NCBI GenBank assembly: GCA_963594655.1
Contig: CAVBFD010000037.1
Location: 1-24,639, forward strand
Origin: Colivivens sp963594655
GTDB lineage: Bacteria > Bacteroidota > Bacteroidia > Bacteroidales > Bacteroidaceae
Length of the DNA stretch: 24,639 nucleotides
Reading direction: 5' to 3'
Positions 13,544 to 22,548 of this stretch are shown here, piece after piece. Below the pieces are notes generated by a model. The model was not told the origin of the DNA and ran no database searches. It saw nothing but the letters and a program-made list of their open reading frames with translations. Each line of letters starts with the position of its first letter. Positions within the stretch are counted from its first letter, which is position 1. Made by a program: the position numbers and the translations under genes.

Positions 13544-13551
13544 CAAAGGTA
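13544..13551 (-). promoter_or_regulatory. Promoter -7 box of the DUF2582 gene
   Basis: TACCTTTG on the minus strand fits TAnnTTTG, with TTC (13571-13573) 19 bp upstream. Transcription would begin near 13537, about 50 nt before the ATG. Confidence 0.65.
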
Positions 13552-13668
13552 GGGCTTATTTCACATTGCGGAACGTTTATGTATGAAAACCTTTTGAAAA
13601 CAATCTTTTCCGTGTCCGCACACAGCGGAATTGTCAAGTGGAGAAAGCAACTGGACGCATTAACCGTC

Positions 13669-14097
13669 TCACTCGTAGTCATTAGGCGTAAACACGTATT
13701 TCTGAATCAGTTCGTGAGTGCGCGCGTCGTAGTAGGCGTAGACAATGTTGAGCCGTTCCTCCTTGATGTGACGCAAATCGATGGAGTTGCGCACGCCTTT
13801 GAGCAGGAGTTCGCGCGCAGCGTCGTAGCCCGACCTCATCTGTTCGACCATCGCAGAATCCGCCTTCACCGAGTAGTAGTAGACGTAATTGTCGAGAGAG
13901 TCGTTGCGGCACACAAGACTGTCCAGATAGATGATGTCCTGGTATTCGGCACGCGGACAACTTTTCTCGGTGTACTCGCGCGCCTCACGCTCGATACGGT
14001 CTCTCTTGGACTCCTGACACGACTGAAGCGTCAGGCCCAGAGGGAGAAGGACAAGCGGTGTCAGTCCTGTCAGGATCTTGGAAACAGCCATCCTCAC
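13669..14097 (-). CDS. Small lipoprotein of unknown function
   Basis: The 142-residue product has a positively charged N-terminus, a hydrophobic stretch and a lipobox LTLQSC with Cys27, so it should be lipidated and anchored to the inner or outer membrane. The mature part is charged and mostly helical (REAREYTEKSCPRAEY, then AMVEQMRSGYDAARELLLKGV), followed by predicted strands around NIVYAYYDARTHELIQKYVF. I do not recognise a family. The ATG at 14097 lies directly after the yebC stop codon, so it is the last gene of the pheT-yebC operon. A second in-frame ATG at 14091 would also keep the signal sequence. No clear terminator follows. Confidence 0.75.
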   Translation of the reverse strand: MRMAVSKILTGLTPLVLLPLGLTLQSCQESKRDRIEREAREYTEKSCPRAEYQDIIYLDSLVCRNDSLDNYVYYYSVKADSAMVEQMRSGYDAARELLLKGVRNSIDLRHIKEERLNIVYAYYDARTHELIQKYVFTPNDYE

Positions 14098-14098
14098 C

Positions 14099-14830
14099 CT
14101 ACTTCATGTTGGTGTACACGTTCTGCACGTCGTCGAACTCCTCGAGACGCTCCACCATCTTGTCGATGGTCTCGCGCTGATCGTCAGTCACCTCCTTCAG
14201 GTCGTTCGGCACGTAAGTGAACTCAGCCGATGTAATCTCGTATTTGTTGTCCTCAAGATACTTCTGGATCTGCGCGAAGCTCTTCGGGTCGCCATAAATC
14301 GTGACGATGGTCTCGTCCTTGTCCTCGTCGGTCTCCTCGTCGTACTCGTCGTTCACCCCATTGTCTATAAGGTCGAGAATCAGCTCGTCCATGTCGAGAC
14401 CAGCCGGCTTCTTGAACGAGAAGGTGGCGTAGTGGTCGAAGAGGTAGGCGAGCGAACCCATTGTGCCGAGAGTTCCACTGAACTTGTTGAACACGCTGCG
14501 CACGTCAGCCACTGTACGTGTGGTGTTGTCGGTCAGTGTGTCCACGAACACAGCCACTCCGTGAGGCCCGTAGCCCTCGTAAGTCATGGTCTTCCATGCG
14601 GACTTGTCCTTTCCAATCGCATTCTTTATGGCACGGTCGATATTGTCCTTCGGCATGTTCTCATGACGGCATGTGGCGATGACCGCGCGCAAGTGCGCGT
14701 TGTTGTCAGGATCCGGTCCACCCTCTGCCACTGCTATCGCTATCTGTTTGCCAAGGCGGGTGAATGTCTTGGCCATGTTGCCCCATCTCTTCAGTTTGCG
14801 GGCTTTTCTAAATTCAAACGCTCTTCCCAT
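14099..14830 (-). CDS. yebC: YebC/PmpR (TACO1) family protein
   Basis: YebC proteins were long annotated as transcriptional regulators; more recent work links them to translation, easing ribosome stalling at proline-rich sequences. The 243 residues have the usual three-part form: an N-terminal helical domain starting MGRAFEFRKARKLKRWGNMAKTF, with the block GGPDPDNNAHLRAVI, then MPKDNIDRAIKNA, and a middle region YEGYGPHGVAVFVDTLTDN. The family start is usually MAGHSKW...; this version begins with FEFRKARKLKRWGNMAK, a form common in Bacteroidetes. An acidic insertion, DEYDEETDEDKDE, lies at about 175-190. It follows pheT by 62 bp and precedes the lipoprotein gene directly, so the three are probably co-transcribed. 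Confidence 0.92.
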   Translation of the reverse strand: MGRAFEFRKARKLKRWGNMAKTFTRLGKQIAIAVAEGGPDPDNNAHLRAVIATCRHENMPKDNIDRAIKNAIGKDKSAWKTMTYEGYGPHGVAVFVDTLTDNTTRTVADVRSVFNKFSGTLGTMGSLAYLFDHYATFSFKKPAGLDMDELILDLIDNGVNDEYDEETDEDKDETIVTIYGDPKSFAQIQKYLEDNKYEITSAEFTYVPNDLKEVTDDQRETIDKMVERLEEFDDVQNVYTNMK

Positions 14831-14892
14831 TATTCTTTATTGTTATCAGTTTCTGTTTCGGTTGATTATTCCTTATGTTCCAGCACAGGGGC

Positions 14893-17397
14893 TCACTTGC
14901 CGCGCACGACTGCGCCGGTAGCCTTGACTATAGCCTGTTCTATCTTGTTCATGACAGCCTCGATGGCCTTGTCATTGAGTGTCTTCTCGTCGCTCTGGAG
15001 AGTGAAGTTGACCGCATAGGACTTCTTCCCCTCCTCCAGGTTCTTCCCTTCGTACACGTCGAAGAGCCTTACCTCACGGAGGAGTTTCCTCTCAGCTCCA
15101 TAGGCAGCCGCCTCAATGTCGGCGAACTCCACCTTCCTGTCGAGCAGCAGCGCGAGGTCACGGCTCACAGCCGGGAACTTAGGTATGTCGTAGAAGGTCA
15201 CGTTCTTGCCCTTCACCAGTTTCATGAGGTTGTTCCAGTTGAAGTCGGCATAGTAGACCGGCGCCTCAATGTCGAGTTTGCTTGTCTGCTTCCTGCTGAC
15301 CACACCGTACTGTACGATGGTCTTTCCTCCCTTCTGGCTTATCTTGGTGGATTTTGCCCACACGTCGTTGGACTCCTCCGTAAACACGAGCGCGCCGAAC
15401 GGGACACCCACACGGCGGAGTATGGCAAGCACGTAGGCCTTCAGCTCATAGACGCTCGACTCCTCGTCGGCGTGCGCCCAACTGCCCTTGATGCGTTTAC
15501 CGGTAATCCACAGTCCGAGATGGAAGTCCTCGCTGTAGGCGGAAAGGACGGTCTTGGATGTCTGCGCGTTGCTCACGGTCACCGTCTCCGCACTCTTCCT
15601 CGTCCCGTCGTAACGGTAGCAGTTGCCGTACTCGAAGAACCTGAGGTCGGGCATCTGGCGGTTGGTGTTATGGATGATGCACTCCAGTCCTCCGAAGAGG
15701 AGGGTCTGGCGCATGACACCGAGGTCAGCGCTCAACGGATTGATGAGGCGCACCAGATTCTCCGGCTTGTAGGTCTCCATGCCGTCATAGTATGATGTCT
15801 TTGTGAGCGAGTTGTTCAGTATCTCATTGAAGCCGCAACCCACCAGTTGCTCGCCGATGAGGTTCTGCAACTTGTACGACTTGTCAAGGTCGCCCTTGAC
15901 AGTGAGCGACGACTTGAGCTGTGACGGTATCTCCACATTATTATATCCGTACACGCGCAACACTTCCTCCACGATGTCGCAGGGACGGGTCACGTCAACC
16001 CTGTACGCGGGGACTTGGAGTGTGACCGACTCAGCGTTCTCCCCGAGGATTTTCATCCCGAGGTCAACACAGATGGACTTGACTGTCTCAGCAGGAATAA
16101 CCTTTCCGGCAAGGTCGCACAGGTACTTGTACTCCAGTTCCACCGAAGCGTCCTTGGGCAGACTTCCGTCCTTCACGTCCACGATGTCCATGGCAATCTC
16201 ACCGCCAGCCAGTTCCTTGGCCATCAGTGCCGCCATCTTCACCGCATAGACCTGTCCGTCGGGGTCGATGCCGCGCTCGAAACGGTAACTGGCGTCAGTC
16301 TGGAGTCCGTGGCGGCGCGCGCTCTTCCTTATCCATGTGGGATGGAAGTAGGCCGACTCGAAGAGGACATCCTTAGTGGTCTCGTAAGTGCCGCTTCCCC
16401 TGCCGCCGAACACTCCGGCGATACACATCGGTTCCTCGGCGTTGCAGATGGCGAGGTCACGGTCGGACAACTTATGATCCACTCCGTCGAGAGTGACGAA
16501 CGGAGTTCCCTCGGGCAGGGTCTTCACAACCACCTTGCCGCCCTTGATCATGTCCGCGTCGAAGCAGTGCAGCGGTTGCCCGTACGCCATCATTATATAA
16601 TTGGTGATGTCCACGATATTGTTTATCGGACGCAGACCTATCACGCTCAACTTGTCCTTCAGCCACTTGGGGGACTCCTTCACGTCGCACCCCTTGACCG
16701 ACACCGCCACATACCGGGGACAGGCGTCTGTCCGCTCCACCTCAACCGCGATTGGCAGGTCGCGCGAGTCCACCTTGAAACCCTCCACGTCCGGACGGTG
16801 CAGACTTGTCTCGTAACCGTTCTGACGAAGATAGGCGTAGAGGTCGCGGGCGACTCCCCAGTGGCTGCACGCGTCGGAGTGGTTCGGAGTGATTCCGATA
16901 CCGATCACGTAGTCGCTCTCCAGTCCGTAGTACTGTGTCGCGGGCGTTCCGGTCACAGCGTCCTCAGGCAGTTCGATGATACCGTCGTGACTGGTCCCGA
17001 TGCCGATCTCGTCCTCGGCGCAGAGCATTCCGTTCGACTCGATTCCGCGCAACTTCGACTTCTTGATGACAAACTCCTTATCACCGTCGTACAGTTTCGT
17101 TCCGAGTGTGGCGGCGATGGTCTTCAGTCCCTGACGGCAGTTGGCCGCACCACAGACAATCTGGTCGGTCCTGCCACCGCCCAAGTCCACGGTGCAAACG
17201 TGCATGTGGTCGCTGTTGGGGTGAGGCTCACAGGTAAGCACCTGCGCCACCACAAGTCCCGCCAGTCCGCCTTTGACAGACTGCACTTCCTCCATGCTTT
17301 CCACTTCCAAGCCGACGCTCGTGAGAGCCTTTGACACTTCATCGGGAGACATGTCGAAATCGACATATTCCTTCAGCCACTTATAGCTAATGTTCAT
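14893..17397 (-). CDS. pheT: Phenylalanine-tRNA ligase beta subunit
   Basis: PheT is the tRNA-binding and editing subunit of the heterotetrameric phenylalanyl-tRNA synthetase. The 834 residues match the bacterial length. The protein has an EMAP-like tRNA-binding domain (about 38-150: AQVLTCEPHPNSDHMHVCTVDLG), the B3/B4 editing region (INNIVDITNYIMMAYGQPLHCFD at about 265), the B5 domain and the synthetase-like core. A complete C-terminal anticodon-binding (FDX-ACB) domain ends SDEKTLNDKAIEAVMNKIEQAI. The ATG at 17397 gives the standard MNISYKWLKEYVD start. pheS is not adjacent, so the two subunits are encoded apart. A strong promoter lies 100 bp upstream, with a hairpin in the 5' UTR. Confidence 0.96.
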   Translation of the reverse strand: MNISYKWLKEYVDFDMSPDEVSKALTSVGLEVESMEEVQSVKGGLAGLVVAQVLTCEPHPNSDHMHVCTVDLGGGRTDQIVCGAANCRQGLKTIAATLGTKLYDGDKEFVIKKSKLRGIESNGMLCAEDEIGIGTSHDGIIELPEDAVTGTPATQYYGLESDYVIGIGITPNHSDACSHWGVARDLYAYLRQNGYETSLHRPDVEGFKVDSRDLPIAVEVERTDACPRYVAVSVKGCDVKESPKWLKDKLSVIGLRPINNIVDITNYIMMAYGQPLHCFDADMIKGGKVVVKTLPEGTPFVTLDGVDHKLSDRDLAICNAEEPMCIAGVFGGRGSGTYETTKDVLFESAYFHPTWIRKSARRHGLQTDASYRFERGIDPDGQVYAVKMAALMAKELAGGEIAMDIVDVKDGSLPKDASVELEYKYLCDLAGKVIPAETVKSICVDLGMKILGENAESVTLQVPAYRVDVTRPCDIVEEVLRVYGYNNVEIPSQLKSSLTVKGDLDKSYKLQNLIGEQLVGCGFNEILNNSLTKTSYYDGMETYKPENLVRLINPLSADLGVMRQTLLFGGLECIIHNTNRQMPDLRFFEYGNCYRYDGTRKSAETVTVSNAQTSKTVLSAYSEDFHLGLWITGKRIKGSWAHADEESSVYELKAYVLAILRRVGVPFGALVFTEESNDVWAKSTKISQKGGKTIVQYGVVSRKQTSKLDIEAPVYYADFNWNNLMKLVKGKNVTFYDIPKFPAVSRDLALLLDRKVEFADIEAAAYGAERKLLREVRLFDVYEGKNLEEGKKSYAVNFTLQSDEKTLNDKAIEAVMNKIEQAIVKATGAVVRGK

Positions 17398-17460
17398 ATC
17401 CGTTCTGTTTTTATCTTCGTTTCACAACCTGCTGTCCCACCAAAGGAACACAGTGATCGG

Positions 17461-17481
17461 AAAACCGTGCGAACCGCACGG
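17461..17481 (-). other. Hairpin followed by TTTT in the pheT leader
   Basis: On the minus strand CCGTGCG and CGCACGG (17475-17481 with 17465-17471) pair over a 3-base loop and are followed by TTTT (17461-17464). The helix starts about 10 nt after the predicted transcription start. The short T-run makes termination uncertain; it could be a weak attenuator or a 5' stability stem. Confidence 0.4.
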
Positions 17482-17497
17482 CACCCGTTCCAACCCA

Positions 17498-17527
17498 CAA
17501 AGGTACAACAATTCGGGAAACCCACAA
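17498..17527 (-). promoter_or_regulatory. Promoter of pheT-yebC-lipoprotein
   Basis: On the minus strand TTG (17525-17527), 19 bp and TACCTTTG (17498-17505) fit the Bacteroidetes consensus exactly. Transcription should begin near 17491. Confidence 0.8.
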
Positions 17528-17684
17528 CACAAGAACTGGCAAAAGTGGCAAAAGCCGCTGTTATTTTACGGCATACAGTCTCTTTTCCGCACCCACAGAA
17601 TACAGACACGCCCTTTTCACGCAAAAATAGCGGCCTATTCCAAAGAAATCAACCGCCCCATATCAGCGACTCATTATTTTTCCC

Positions 17685-17692
17685 TATCTTTG
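17685..17692 (+). promoter_or_regulatory. Promoter -7 box of pyrBI-ileS
   Basis: TATCTTTG fits TAnnTTTG, 36 bp before the pyrB ATG; no TTG lies 19 bp upstream. The start region reads CACGGTTTTATC, so the first bases of the RNA include a U-run. Confidence 0.65.
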
Positions 17693-17727
17693 CACGGTTT
17701 TATCAACGCGCAAAACGCACAAAAGAG

Positions 17728-18663
17728 ATGGAAAACAGAAGTATAGTTTCGATAGCGGACTACTCAAAGGAAAAGATACAGTACCTTCTCGACATGGCTT
17801 CGGAATTTGAGAGACAGCCGAACCGCACCCTGCTCAACGGCAAGGTGGTGGCCACCCTGTTCTTCGAGCCGTCAACACGTACCAGACTTTCATTTGAGAC
17901 AGCGGCCAACAGACTGGGAGCGAGGGTCATCGGATTCAGTGACCCTAAGGCCACAAGCTCCTCTAAGGGAGAGACACTGAAAGACACGATAAAGATGGTG
18001 AGCAACTACGCTGACGTCATCGTCATGCGCCACAGGCTGGAGGGAGCCGCCCTCTACGCCAGTGAGGTGACCGGTGTGCCTATCATCAACGCCGGGGACG
18101 GAAGCAACCTGCACCCGTCGCAGACCATGCTCGACATGTACAGTATCTACAAGACACAGGGGACACTGGAGAACCTGACGATTTACCTTGTGGGCGACCT
18201 GAAGTACGGCAGGACGGTACACTCGCTGCTCATGTCCATGCGGCCATACAACCCCACTTTCCATTTCATCGCGCCTAAGGAACTGGAGATGCCGTCGGAA
18301 TACAAGGAATACTGCAAGAAGGAAGGCATCAAGTTCGTGGAGCAGCAGGACTTCACGGAGGAAACTATCGCCGACGCCGACATCCTCTACATGACGAGGG
18401 TGCAGAAGGAACGCTTCACCGACCTCATGGAATACGAGAGGGTGAAGGACGCGTACATCCTGCGCGCCGACATGCTGGGCAAGTGCAAGGACAACATGAA
18501 GATACTCCATCCGCTGCCGCGTGTCAACGAGATTGAATACGATGTCGACGAGTCGCCCCACGCCTATTATTTCCAACAGGCGCAGAACGGACTTTACGCC
18601 CGCGAGGCTCTCATTTGCGACGTATTAGGAATAACCTTAGACCAGATCAGAAATGAAAAATAA
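17728..18663 (+). CDS. pyrB: Aspartate carbamoyltransferase catalytic subunit
   Basis: PyrB condenses carbamoyl phosphate with aspartate, the committed step of pyrimidine synthesis. From the ATG at 17728 it is 311 residues, the same length as E. coli PyrB; the frame is open for 87 more codons upstream, but these cross the promoter. Active-site motifs are present: FFEPSTRTRLSFE (carbamoyl phosphate binding, about 49-61), MRHRLEGA (about 100), GDGSNLHPSQTMLD (HPSQ loop, about 127-140) and HPLPRVNEI (about 262). The carbamoyl-phosphate and aspartate domains are both complete. It overlaps pyrI by 11 bp, so the two subunits are translationally coupled, as expected for the dodecameric allosteric enzyme. 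Control may involve the U-run at the transcript start. Confidence 0.96.
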   Translation: MENRSIVSIADYSKEKIQYLLDMASEFERQPNRTLLNGKVVATLFFEPSTRTRLSFETAANRLGARVIGFSDPKATSSSKGETLKDTIKMVSNYADVIVMRHRLEGAALYASEVTGVPIINAGDGSNLHPSQTMLDMYSIYKTQGTLENLTIYLVGDLKYGRTVHSLLMSMRPYNPTFHFIAPKELEMPSEYKEYCKKEGIKFVEQQDFTEETIADADILYMTRVQKERFTDLMEYERVKDAYILRADMLGKCKDNMKILHPLPRVNEIEYDVDESPHAYYFQQAQNGLYAREALICDVLGITLDQIRNEK

Positions 18664-19108
18664 AGACTTACTCGTAGCCGCCCTGCAAAACGGCTCGGTC
18701 ATCGACCATATACCGACCGACAAGCTGTTCACAATCGTGAGACTGCTCGAACTGGAGAAGTGCGCTGAACCGGTGACCATCGGAAACAACTTTGAAAGCA
18801 ACAAGATGGGAAGGAAGGGACTCATAAAGGTGTCAGGTAAGTTCTTCTGCGACGAGGAACTGAGCCGCCTCGCCATCGTCTGTCCCAACATGCGGCTGAC
18901 CGTCATCCGTGACTATGAGGTGGTGGAGAAGCGCAACATTACACTGCCCGACACACTCACCGACATCGTGAAATGCGCCAATCCGGTGTGCATAACAAAC
19001 AACGAGCCGATGAAGACCCTCTTCCGGGTCTATGAGGACAAGGGAATCGTGAAATGCCACTACTGCAACAAAACTCAGAAATTAGGAAACATCAAACTGA
19101 TTAAATAA
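18653..19108 (+). CDS. pyrI: Aspartate carbamoyltransferase regulatory subunit
   Basis: PyrI binds CTP, UTP and ATP and holds the PyrB trimers together, giving feedback control. The 151 residues match the family length. The allosteric domain spans about 1-100 (VIDHIPTDKLFTIVRLL, NNFESNKMGRKGLIKV). The zinc domain has CANPVC followed by CHYC, the four cysteines that contact PyrB. It starts inside the end of pyrB and ends two bases before ileS, with no promoter or terminator between, so ileS appears to share its transcript. Confidence 0.96.
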   Translation: MKNKDLLVAALQNGSVIDHIPTDKLFTIVRLLELEKCAEPVTIGNNFESNKMGRKGLIKVSGKFFCDEELSRLAIVCPNMRLTVIRDYEVVEKRNITLPDTLTDIVKCANPVCITNNEPMKTLFRVYEDKGIVKCHYCNKTQKLGNIKLIK

Positions 19109-19110
19109 AT

Positions 19111-22100
19111 ATGTCAGAATTCAAGGAGCGCAACAAGCTCAACCTGTCACAGGTAAACGAAGAAGTGCTGAAAGAATGGAACGGGGAAGACCTCTTCCAC
19201 AAAAGTATCTCCGAGAGGGAAGGCTTCCCTCCGTTCATCTTCTATGAGGGACCGCCTTCAGCCAACGGACATCCGGGAATACACCATGTCATGGGAAGAA
19301 CCATAAAGGACATATTCCTGCGCTACAAGACGATGAAGGGATTCCAGGTGAACCGCAAGGCAGGATGGGACACCCACGGACTGCCGGTGGAACTGTCTGT
19401 GGAGAAGAGTCTCGGAATCACCAAGGAAGACATAGGAAAGAAAATCAGTGTGGACGAGTACAACAAGGCCTGTAGGGAGAATGTGATGATGTACACCAGC
19501 GAGTGGACTGAACTCACGGACAAGATGGGCTATTGGGTTGACCTCGAACACCCTTACATAACATACGACAACAAATACATCGAGACCCTCTGGTACTTGT
19601 TGAAGAGACTGTACGACAAGGGTCTGCTCTACAAGGGCTACACCATACAGCCCTACTCTCCGGCCGCCGGAACTGGACTGTCAAGCCATGAGCTGAACCA
19701 GCCGGGATGCTACCGCGACGAGAAGGACACGTCCGTGACCGCACAGTTCATGATGACCGGCGAACAGGGTCTCTTCGCCCTGCCGGAAGGACTCAACCTG
19801 TACTTCCTCGCATGGACCACCACCCCATGGACACTGCCGTCCAACACGGCACTGTGCGTGGGACCGAAAATCGACTATGTGGCAATCCGCGGCAACAACC
19901 CTTACAGCGGTGAGGAGGCCGTGTACATCATGGCGGAAGAAAGGGTGTCACACTATTTCCCGACAGAAGAGGACAAACAGCCGGAAGTGCTGTGGAGGGG
20001 TAAAGGAACGGACTTGGTGGGTCTGCACTACAGGCAACTCATGCCATGGGTGAAGCCCTGCGCACTTGAGGACAACAAGATTGTGGACAAGACCGCGGAT
20101 GCCTTCCGTGTCATCCCGGGAGACTACGTGACTACCGAAGACGGTTCGGGTATCGTGCATATCGCGCCCACATTCGGTGCGGACGACGCCAAGGTGGCGA
20201 AAGACGCCGGCATACCCTCACTTTTCATCATCGACAAGGCGGGAGACACACGTCCGATGGTGGACTTCACAGGCAAGTACTTCGAGAAGGGCGACATGAA
20301 CGTGGAGTTCATGGAAAACTATGTGAACGAAGCCTACTGGAAACATTCGGGCGACTACGTGAAGAACGCCTATGACCCCAAATACAACAAGGACGGGAAG
20401 TACGACGAGAAGCAGGCGAACAAAGACATGGACCTGAACGTGGTGATGGCTCTTGAGATGAAAGAGGAGGGAACGGCGTTCAAGATAGAGAAGTTCGCGC
20501 ACAACTATCCGCACTGCTGGCGCACGGACAAACCCATCCTCTACTACCCTCTCGACTCATGGTTCATCAGGTCTACGGCAAAGAAAGACCGCATGTACGA
20601 ACTCAACAAGACCATCAAGTGGAAACCGGAATCAACTGGCACTGGACGCTTCGGCAAATGGCTGGAGAACCTCAACGACTGGAACCTCTCACGGTCACGT
20701 TACTGGGGAACGCCACTGCCTATATGGCGCAACCGCGACACTCGCGAGGAGATCTGTATCGGTAGCGTTGAGGAGCTGTACAACGAGATTGAGAAAGCCG
20801 TGGCAGCAGGGGTAATGGAGAGCAACCCTCTAAAGGACAAAGGCTTCGTTCCAGGAGACATGTCACAGGAGAACTACGACAGGATTGACCTCCACCGTCC
20901 GTATGTGGACGACATCAAACTGGTGAGCGACAAGGGTACGGTACTGGTACGCGAACTCGACCTCATCGACGTATGGTTCGACTCAGGTTCAATGCCTTAC
21001 GCCCAGATACACTACCCCTTCGAGAACAAGGAACTGATTGACAACAACACCGCCTTCCCGGCAGACTTCATCGCTGAGGGTGTGGACCAGACACGAGGCT
21101 GGTTCTTCACGCTCCACGCCATAGCTACCATGGTGTTCGACTCTGTGGCGTTCAAGACTGTCGTGTCCAACGGACTCGTTCTCGACAAGAACGGTGTCAA
21201 GATGTCCAAGCGACTCGGCAACGTAATCAATCCGTTCGACTGCATCGCGCAGTACGGAGCGGATGCCGTAAGGTGGTACATGATAACCAACTCGTCACCA
21301 TGGGACAACCTGTCGTTCGACCCCGACGGAGTGAAGGAAGTGACCAGCTCGTTCTTCATCAAGTTGCAGCAGGCCTACTCGTTCTTCACGATGTACGCCA
21401 ACGTGGACGGTTTCAGCTACAAGGAAGAGGACATCGATTACAAAGACCGGCCCGACTTCGACCGTTGGATCCTGTCTGAGTTGAACACCCTGGTGAGGGA
21501 CGTGCAGGAATACCTTGACGACTATGACCCGACCCCTGCCGGACGACTGATACAGAAGTTTGTCATCGACTATCTGTCCAACTGGTACATCAGGCTCAAC
21601 AAGCCCCGTTTCTGGGCCGGCGAGATGGATGCGGACAAGTTGTCCGCCTACCAGACTCTCTATATCTGTCTGAACACTCTCAGCAAGCTCATCGCCCCTA
21701 TAGCTCCGTTCTATGCCGACCAGCTCTACCGTGACCTCAACGGGGCGACTGGCAAGGAAAAGGCGCAGAGCGTCCATCTGGCACTGTTCCCTGTATGTGC
21801 GGAAGATCAGATTGACAGTGAACTGAACGAGGCGATGCAGGCGGCGATGGATGTAACGTCCATGGGACTCTCCATCCGGAAGAAAGTGAAGATTCCTGTG
21901 ATACAGGCTCTCCACGCACTTGCCATACCTGACACAGACCCTGTACTCAGCGCAAGAATCAACCGTATGGCTTCCATCATAACCAAGGAAGTGAACGTGA
22001 AGGAACTGGAACTGATGGACGGTTCAATCCTGGAGAAGAGCGTGAAGTGCAACTTCAGGGTAATGGGAAAGAAATTCGGCAAGATGATGAAGGCGGTAAG

Positions 22101-22548
22101 CAACGCCGTCACAAACATGTCGCAGGAACAGATTGGAGAGTTGGAGAGCAAGGGACAGGTGACACTGTTGGCCGACGGACAGGAAGCTGTAGTGGAACTG
22201 GCGGATGTGGACATCATGTCACAGGACATCCCCGGATGGAGCGTGGCGAACGAGGGGACAATGACTGTGGCCCTCGACATAACGGTCACTCCCGAACTGA
22301 AAGTGGAGGGCAACGGGCGCAAACTCATCAAACAGATACAGACCCTCCGCAAGTCTACCGGACTGGAGATCACCGACCGCATCAACGTCCGGATTTCCGG
22401 TTGCCCCGAGGTGGAGGCAGTACTCGACAAGTTCAAGTCCAACATCGCCAACCAGGTGCTTGCCAACAGCATTGACATCGCCGACAACGACGGGGAACTG
22501 TACGACCTCGGCGACTTCAAGGCGAACATCAAAATTGTCAAGGCGTGA
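19111..22548 (+). CDS. ileS: Isoleucine-tRNA ligase
   Basis: IleS charges tRNA-Ile in the cytosol and edits misactivated valine. The 1145 residues are longer than E. coli IleS (938) and fit the eukaryote-like (type 2) form found in Bacteroidetes; such forms are often linked to mupirocin tolerance, which I cannot judge here. The class I signatures are HPGIHH (54-59, in place of HIGH) and KMSKR (697-701). The inserted editing domain contains FLAWTTTPWTLPSNTAL near 230-245. The anticodon-binding and extended C-terminal parts are complete. It begins two bases after pyrI and its stop overlaps the lspA start by four bases, so it sits inside a pyrBI-to-lspA run without a visible promoter of its own. 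Confidence 0.96.
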   Translation: MSEFKERNKLNLSQVNEEVLKEWNGEDLFHKSISEREGFPPFIFYEGPPSANGHPGIHHVMGRTIKDIFLRYKTMKGFQVNRKAGWDTHGLPVELSVEKSLGITKEDIGKKISVDEYNKACRENVMMYTSEWTELTDKMGYWVDLEHPYITYDNKYIETLWYLLKRLYDKGLLYKGYTIQPYSPAAGTGLSSHELNQPGCYRDEKDTSVTAQFMMTGEQGLFALPEGLNLYFLAWTTTPWTLPSNTALCVGPKIDYVAIRGNNPYSGEEAVYIMAEERVSHYFPTEEDKQPEVLWRGKGTDLVGLHYRQLMPWVKPCALEDNKIVDKTADAFRVIPGDYVTTEDGSGIVHIAPTFGADDAKVAKDAGIPSLFIIDKAGDTRPMVDFTGKYFEKGDMNVEFMENYVNEAYWKHSGDYVKNAYDPKYNKDGKYDEKQANKDMDLNVVMALEMKEEGTAFKIEKFAHNYPHCWRTDKPILYYPLDSWFIRSTAKKDRMYELNKTIKWKPESTGTGRFGKWLENLNDWNLSRSRYWGTPLPIWRNRDTREEICIGSVEELYNEIEKAVAAGVMESNPLKDKGFVPGDMSQENYDRIDLHRPYVDDIKLVSDKGTVLVRELDLIDVWFDSGSMPYAQIHYPFENKELIDNNTAFPADFIAEGVDQTRGWFFTLHAIATMVFDSVAFKTVVSNGLVLDKNGVKMSKRLGNVINPFDCIAQYGADAVRWYMITNSSPWDNLSFDPDGVKEVTSSFFIKLQQAYSFFTMYANVDGFSYKEEDIDYKDRPDFDRWILSELNTLVRDVQEYLDDYDPTPAGRLIQKFVIDYLSNWYIRLNKPRFWAGEMDADKLSAYQTLYICLNTLSKLIAPIAPFYADQLYRDLNGATGKEKAQSVHLALFPVCAEDQIDSELNEAMQAAMDVTSMGLSIRKKVKIPVIQALHALAIPDTDPVLSARINRMASIITKEVNVKELELMDGSILEKSVKCNFRVMGKKFGKMMKAVSNAVTNMSQEQIGELESKGQVTLLADGQEAVVELADVDIMSQDIPGWSVANEGTMTVALDITVTPELKVEGNGRKLIKQIQTLRKSTGLEITDRINVRISGCPEVEAVLDKFKSNIANQVLANSIDIADNDGELYDLGDFKANIKIVKA

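Noticed and set aside
13579..14220. 213-codon plus-strand frame
   Set aside because: It covers the lipoprotein gene and the end of yebC in antisense and has no recognisable product.
14078..15019. 313-codon plus-strand frame opposite yebC
   Set aside because: Its hydrophobic Leu/Val-rich translation comes from reading yebC backwards; no start context or promoter.
14875..17334. Long plus-strand frames opposite pheT (306 and 439 codons)
   Set aside because: pheT is certain on the minus strand; these are composition-driven antisense frames without domains.
17467..17727. 87-codon N-terminal extension of pyrB
   Set aside because: It crosses the pyrB promoter, and PyrB from 17728 has exactly the family length.
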